Shown in pieces: positions 6,487-10,220 of a stretch of 10,220 nucleotides of DNA (positions within the stretch are counted from its first letter, which is position 1; each line of letters opens with the position of its first letter). The position numbers and the translations under genes are program-made. Source of the stretch: an uncultured bacterium. Its GTDB lineage: Bacteria > Bacillota > Clostridia > Lachnospirales > Lachnospiraceae. Under the pieces are notes generated by a model. That model ran no database searches. It saw nothing but the letters and a program-made list of their open reading frames with translations, and was not told the origin of the DNA. The DNA lies in the NCBI GenBank assembly GCA_946543095.1, contig CAMNLO010000035.1, positions 1 to 10,220 of the forward strand. The letters are read 5' to 3'.

Positions 6487-7452
6487 CTAACTCATCCTGT
6501 TGCCCATGATCTTTCTGGTACGCAGCGCGTCCACGTACATGGCAATGAAGATAATGATGCCCCTGACGAAGGGAGTGACGAACAGGTCAATGCCCATATT
6601 CGCCATACCGGAGGCCAGATACAAAAGGATCAGGGAGCCGATGACGGCGCCGGGAAAGATGGTGCCCCGGCCTCCCAAGAGGCTCACGCCCCCCAGAACC
6701 GCCCCGGCGATGGCCAGAAATTCATAACCGTTCAGTCCGCTGGTCACGATGGAGCCCTGGACCACGATCCAGAAAAAGGAGCCTGCGATGCCGCAGAGGA
6801 GTCCCTCCAGCATCAGCGCCTGGGTCTTGATCTTATCCGAATTGATACCGATCCTGTTGGCCACGTTTTCATCACAGCCCACCAGCAGAAGCTTCCGCCC
6901 GAAGGCCGTGTAGGTCAGCACCAGCTGCAGGATCACGATGATAAGGACCAGTATGATCAGCGAGACCTGCAGGCCCCCCAGAGCAGCGATCCTGGCCTGG
7001 CGCATGGGCTTTACATTGTCGATGGTGATGGTCTTGTCATTGGTGAACAGACGGCCGAAGGCCCTGAGCACCAGCATCATGCCGAAGGTCACCAGCATGC
7101 CGTTCATCTTGAACTTCACGATGAGCAGGGAATTCACCCAGCCCAAAAACACCCCCACCGCCACTCCTGCCGCGAATGCCACGGGATAGGGCACATTGTA
7201 CAGGTGCAGCAGCATTCCGGCCACCACTCCCGACAGATACCCGATGGCGGCCACCGAAAGGTCGATGATCCCCACCAGAAGCCCGAAGGTGGCGGCGCAG
7301 GCGATCAGGATCTGCGCGGAGCCGTTGTTCATTGTGGCATAAAGGCTCTTTAAGGTCAGGAAATTGTTTCCGCCGATGCCAAAGACGATGAGGATCGCCA
7401 GAAGCACAAAATAAGAAGACAGGCTGTATACATCGATCTTTTTCTTATTCAT
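6487..7452 (-). CDS. Sugar ABC importer permease 2 (RbsC-like)
   Basis: A 321-residue integral membrane protein of the BPD_transp_2 family, the channel-forming part of CUT2-type sugar importers. It is hydrophobic throughout, with about 8-10 membrane segments by eye. The family motifs GIIDLSVAAIG (61-71) and GGVSLLGGRGT (254-264) are present; the latter region is the usual contact with the ATPase. The ATG overlaps the ATPase stop codon by four bases (ATGA), and GGAGGA lies just upstream, so translation is probably coupled. It is the last gene before the terminator at 6401-6442. It is clearly different in sequence from permease 1, so the channel is probably a heterodimer. The transported sugar cannot be read from this protein. 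Confidence 0.92.
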   Translation of the reverse strand: MNKKKIDVYSLSSYFVLLAILIVFGIGGNNFLTLKSLYATMNNGSAQILIACAATFGLLVGIIDLSVAAIGYLSGVVAGMLLHLYNVPYPVAFAAGVAVGVFLGWVNSLLIVKFKMNGMLVTFGMMLVLRAFGRLFTNDKTITIDNVKPMRQARIAALGGLQVSLIILVLIIVILQLVLTYTAFGRKLLLVGCDENVANRIGINSDKIKTQALMLEGLLCGIAGSFFWIVVQGSIVTSGLNGYEFLAIAGAVLGGVSLLGGRGTIFPGAVIGSLILLYLASGMANMGIDLFVTPFVRGIIIFIAMYVDALRTRKIMGNRMS

Positions 7453-8969
7453 CTTCCTTCCTCCTGACTGACAATGCCCTTCATAAGGTTCTCTTTCGAG
7501 AAATCCGCTTTTTCCACTTCTCCCACAAGTCTGCCCTCATAGATCACGATGATCCTGTCGCAAAGGCTCATGATCTCCTCCAGCTCCGAGGAAATGACCA
7601 CAAAGGAGGTCCCGTTTTCCGCTTTCTGGAAGATCAGCTCCTTGATCTCGTTCTTGGCTCCCACATCCACGCCCTTTGTGGGCTCATCCATAAACAGGAT
7701 CTCCGGATCCTTCAGGAACCATTTGGCGATGATGACCTTCTGCTGATTGCCGCCGGAAAGCTTGGACACCTTCATGTTTTCGTCCACGGCTTTCACATTC
7801 ACTTCCTTCATCAGCCTGCGGGCTTCCTCGTGCTCCTTCGCGGTGTTCAGGATCCCCAGGCCCCTGGTGGAAAATTCATCCAGATTGGAGCTGGTGATAT
7901 TCTGACCGATGGGCATGTTCAGGAAGAGACCGTCATAATGTCTGCCCTCGGTCAGATATCCGATATGTTTGTAAAACTCACCCTGGGTGATCTCGGCAAG
8001 GGTTCCGTTCCTGCTGAACAAAAGCTTTCCCTCCACCATTTTGTCGATCCCCAGGATCGTGTTGAACAGCTCACTCCTGCCGGAGCCCAGAAGGCCCCAT
8101 ACTCCCAGGATCTCACCCTTATGCAGCGCAAAGCTGAAATCCTTCGGCAGCTTTTCCCCGGAAATATGCTCTGCCTGAAAGATCACATCCCCCAGCTCCG
8201 TTTTCCTGGTGTGGGCGCTCCCCTCCAGCTGATAGCCCAGCATCATCTCCACCAGCTTTTCCTTATTGATATCCGAGATCCCGGCTTCGCCTACCACCCG
8301 GCCGTCCCGCAGGACCACGATGTTGTCGCACATCTCAAAGATCTCATCCAGGAAATGGGAGATATAGAAGATGATATAGCCCTGTGCCTTCAGCTTACGG
8401 ATCACCTCGAACAGCATGGCCACCTCATGATCGGAGAGGGAAGCCGTGGGCTCGTCAAACAAAAGGATCCGTCCGCCCTGGCTTAAGGCGCGGGCGATCT
8501 GGATGATCTGCTTGTCTCCCACAGTCAGGGTGTAGACCGGCGTCTCCACATCAATACGGCTGTCCATGGCATCCAGATATTTCTGTGCCTCTGCCTTCAT
8601 GGCGGAGCGGTCCAGGATCAGGGATTTCTTTTTGCACCATTTATCCAGATCCGAGGCCAGGATGTTTTCGTACACGGTCATGGTGTCGAAGGCCTGGACC
8701 TCCTGCTGGATAAAGGCGATGCCGTTTCTGGTGGCGGCCTTCGGGTCTTCGATCACCACCCTTTGTCCGCTGATCAGGATCTCTCCCCCCTCATCGGGCT
8801 GATGGATCCCGCCCAGAATGTTCATCAGTGTGGACTTCCCGGCGCCGTTGACCCCCACAAGACCGCACACCTTGCCGGGCTGTGCCTTGAATGACACATT
8901 GGAGAGGGCTTTTACCCCGGGAAAGGTCTTGCTGATATTCTTAAATTCCAAAGACAATTGCTCACCCAT
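7449..8969 (-). CDS. Sugar ABC importer ATPase, two nucleotide-binding domains (RbsA/MglA-like)
   Basis: A 506-residue cytoplasmic ATPase that powers the importer. The first half has Walker A GVNGAGKST (39-47), a Q-loop at Q88-Q89, signature LTVGDKQ (148-154), Walker B ILLFDEP (168-174) and the switch His at 205. The second half has a degenerate Walker A, GLLGSGRS (292-299), with Arg for the catalytic Lys at 298. It also has signature LSGGNQQK (404-411), Walker B ILFMDEP (424-430) and VISSE instead of a switch His. One active and one degenerate site is the normal pattern for RbsA-like proteins. The length matches the family. AGGAG (8982-8978) precedes the ATG by 8 bases. The gene is only 3 bases after permease 1 and overlaps permease 2 by 4 bases, so all three are one translational unit. 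Confidence 0.95.
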   Translation of the reverse strand: MGEQLSLEFKNISKTFPGVKALSNVSFKAQPGKVCGLVGVNGAGKSTLMNILGGIHQPDEGGEILISGQRVVIEDPKAATRNGIAFIQQEVQAFDTMTVYENILASDLDKWCKKKSLILDRSAMKAEAQKYLDAMDSRIDVETPVYTLTVGDKQIIQIARALSQGGRILLFDEPTASLSDHEVAMLFEVIRKLKAQGYIIFYISHFLDEIFEMCDNIVVLRDGRVVGEAGISDINKEKLVEMMLGYQLEGSAHTRKTELGDVIFQAEHISGEKLPKDFSFALHKGEILGVWGLLGSGRSELFNTILGIDKMVEGKLLFSRNGTLAEITQGEFYKHIGYLTEGRHYDGLFLNMPIGQNITSSNLDEFSTRGLGILNTAKEHEEARRLMKEVNVKAVDENMKVSKLSGGNQQKVIIAKWFLKDPEILFMDEPTKGVDVGAKNEIKELIFQKAENGTSFVVISSELEEIMSLCDRIIVIYEGRLVGEVEKADFSKENLMKGIVSQEEGR

Positions 8970-8972
8970 ATG

Positions 8973-9929
8973 TCACGCTCCTTTCTTTGCAGCCAGGTGC
9001 ACCCTGAAGGAAGCGATACCCATTGCGCCGATCACAATGGCGCCCTTGACCATTGTCGTATAATAATCCGATACACCCAAAAGATTCATCACGTTGGTCA
9101 GCCCCACGATCAGCACCGCGCCCAGAGCCGCGTCCCTGACCCTGCCGCTGCCGCCGTTGGGGTTCACCCCTCCGATGACCGCCGCACTGATGATATCCAG
9201 GATCTGGGACTGGGGTCCCATGTTCGCTCTGGCCGTGGCGATGGAGGCAGTGTTGATCACAGCCGCGATGCCGGCGCAGAGGCCGCTGATGGTGTAGGTG
9301 ATCATGGTGATCTTTTCGCTGTCGATACCGGATATTCTCGCCGTTTTGGCGTTATTTCCAATGTAATAAAGCATCCTGCCGAATTTTGTCCTTACCAGAA
9401 TGAAATCCAGAATGATCACAACTGCCAGCAGGATGACGATCACCGTGTACTTGTTCAGAAAATCCGAAAATTCCGCCGGCAGTGTGGGAAGCCCCCGGGT
9501 GCCGCTTAAGATCGTGGCAAGTCCGGTGCCCACCGTCATCATGGAAAGCGTGACCACCATGGGAACCATTTTCAGCTTCGCGATGGCAAAACCGTTGATC
9601 AGTCCCATAAAGGCGGCCGTCAGAAGGATGACAAAGGCGCCTGCCACAAGATTGCCCCCCAGGGTCGTCATGTAGTACACCCCCACCACGGCGGCAGCAG
9701 CCATGACCGCAGGATTGGAAATATCCATCCCGCCGATCACCAGCACGTAGGTGGCTCCAGCAGACATGATGGCGATCGGTGCGATCTGCTGCAGGAGATT
9801 CGTAAGATTTCGCACGGTGCAGAAATTGTTAACCGTTAAGGAAAGTATGATAAACATGCCCGCGATCACACCGATCATGATCAGAAGCTGCTTATTGTCG
9901 TTGAGAAAACGTTTCAGTCCGCCTGACAC
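8973..9929 (-). CDS. Sugar ABC importer permease 1 (RbsC-like)
   Basis: A 318-residue hydrophobic protein of the BPD_transp_2 family. It has GGMDIS at 66-71, the counterpart of the GGIDLS motif in ribose permeases, and GGVNPNGGSGRV at 253-264. The GTG at 9929 is chosen as start because GGGAGG lies about 9 bases upstream and the protein then has the normal family length. The frame stays open upstream to a TTG at 10040, but that extension reads through the intercistronic hairpin, lacks a ribosome binding site and has no membrane-protein character. It follows the binding-protein gene across a 159-bp structured spacer. Confidence 0.92.
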   Translation of the reverse strand: MSGGLKRFLNDNKQLLIMIGVIAGMFIILSLTVNNFCTVRNLTNLLQQIAPIAIMSAGATYVLVIGGMDISNPAVMAAAAVVGVYYMTTLGGNLVAGAFVILLTAAFMGLINGFAIAKLKMVPMVVTLSMMTVGTGLATILSGTRGLPTLPAEFSDFLNKYTVIVILLAVVIILDFILVRTKFGRMLYYIGNNAKTARISGIDSEKITMITYTISGLCAGIAAVINTASIATARANMGPQSQILDIISAAVIGGVNPNGGSGRVRDAALGAVLIVGLTNVMNLLGVSDYYTTMVKGAIVIGAMGIASFRVHLAAKKGA

Positions 9930-9980
9930 TACCGTGTTCCTCCCTCCCTTTTTTGATAATCCTTCCCAAATAGAATGGTA

Positions 9981-10050
9981 CTGATCGCTTTGTCTTTTCC
10001 GTATGAAGCAATGGGGGCGAGGCAAATGCCTCGCCCCCAAAAGAGATCAG
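9981..10050 (-). other. Strong stem-loop between the binding-protein and permease genes
   Basis: The core is a perfect 13-bp inverted repeat, TGGGGGCGAGGCA (10012-10024) with TGCCTCGCCCCCA (10027-10039), separated by 2 bases. Further complementarity surrounds it: the 12 bases at 10039-10050 (AAAAGAGATCAG) can pair with TCTTTT (9993-9998) and CTGATC (9981-9986). In the leftward RNA the hairpin is followed by ATTGCTTC, not a real U-run. It therefore fits a partial terminator or an mRNA-stability/processing element better than a full terminator. Confidence 0.7.
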
Positions 10051-10060
10051 ATCGTTTTCA

Positions 10061-10087
10061 GCCGGGGCCCGCATGGCCCGTCCCGGC
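10061..10087 (-). other. GC-rich hairpin directly after the binding-protein stop codon
   Basis: GCCGGG (10061-10066) pairs with CCCGGC (10082-10087), with GCC/GGC (10067-10069 with 10075-10077) able to extend it inward. It begins one base past the binding-protein stop codon (10091-10089) and has no T-run after it on the minus strand. Together with the next hairpin it gives the binding-protein message a doubly structured 3' end. Confidence 0.5.
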
Positions 10088-10088
10088 A

Positions 10089-10220
10089 TCAATAATCCGC
10101 GTAGTCATTACCCCACAGGGGAACCTCTTTTAAGATATCCTCAATGTCGTCATTGGTGGCGCGGGTGCCCAGAACCAGCTGGACCTGCTCGACCTGCTTG
10201 CCCTCAAGGATATCGAAGGC
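10089..10220 (-). CDS. C-terminal end of a sugar-binding protein of the ABC importer (partial)
   Basis: Reading leftward from the window edge, one frame gives 43 residues beginning AFDILEGKQVEQVQLV and ending KEVPLWGNDYADY before TGA (10091-10089). The 'A-x-x-x-L-x-G-K' helix followed by a short strand and an acidic C-terminal tail resembles the end of periplasmic-binding-protein-like (RbsB-type) sugar-binding proteins. Its place directly upstream of permease 1 on the same strand supports this. The signal peptide, lipobox and ligand-binding residues are outside the window, so the sugar cannot be guessed. The identity rests mostly on context. Confidence 0.7.
   Translation of the reverse strand, partial: AFDILEGKQVEQVQLVLGTRATNDDIEDILKEVPLWGNDYADY

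Noticed and set aside
6364..7353. A 329-codon plus-strand open frame antisense to permease 2
   Set aside because: It is the reverse complement of a clear permease gene. Its product is His/Gln/Asp-rich with no family features, and it begins at the minor ATG by the terminator without a good ribosome binding site.
9930..10040. N-terminal extension of permease 1 to a TTG start
   Set aside because: It lies within the perfect hairpin, has no ribosome binding site, and makes the protein longer than its family. The GTG at 9929 has a good GGGAGG upstream.
9892..10092. A 66-codon minus-strand frame starting at a TTG that overlaps the binding-protein stop codon
   Set aside because: The overlap looks like coupling, but the frame runs through both hairpins and the ribosome binding site of permease 1, and no protein features are visible.

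Overview
The window looks like chromosome of a GC-rich member of the Clostridia, probably a gut-type Lachnospiraceae-like anaerobe. The evidence is a group-B-type monomeric [FeFe] hydrogenase, an orphan family-5 solute-binding lipoprotein, a GGDEF protein with a large extracytoplasmic sensor, Gram-positive AGGAGG-type ribosome binding sites and TGnTATAAT promoters. The organism is inferred from gene content only. I see no mobile element, CRISPR array, tRNA or rRNA.

Layout. (1) Positions 1-325 are an intergenic region with two extended -10 promoters pointing apart. One points left, possibly into a gene of which only about six codons are inside the window. The other points right into the hydrogenase. 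(2) 326-1804 (+) is the [FeFe] hydrogenase, with all H-cluster ligands present. (3) 1807-1834 is a short convergent junction with a tandem 14-bp repeat and small hairpins. (4) 6179 down to 1832 (-) is a three-gene set read leftward: a SIMPL-domain membrane protein, a membrane diguanylate cyclase, and an orphan SBP_bac_5 lipoprotein. The lipoprotein gene starts inside the end of the cyclase gene (20-bp overlap), and no transporter permease or ATPase genes accompany it. (5) 6180-6486 holds the promoter of that set and a strong bidirectional terminator. (6) 10220 down to 6487 (-) is a sugar-type (CUT2/RbsABC-like) ABC importer operon: the C-terminal end of the binding protein, permease 1, a double-domain ATPase and permease 2. 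The last three genes are tightly coupled (3-bp gap, then a 4-bp ATGA overlap). A 159-bp spacer with two strong hairpins separates the binding-protein gene from them.

How the genes may work together. The importer operon is a complete uptake system of unknown sugar specificity. The hairpins after the binding-protein gene fit the common pattern of making more binding protein than membrane components. The most interesting unit is the lipoprotein/cyclase pair. An extracytoplasmic solute-binding lipoprotein, translationally overlapped with a diguanylate cyclase that has a ~250-residue external domain, suggests a ligand-sensing pair feeding c-di-GMP signalling rather than import. That is inference. 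The hydrogenase is monocistronic and most likely handles H2/ferredoxin redox balance in fermentation.
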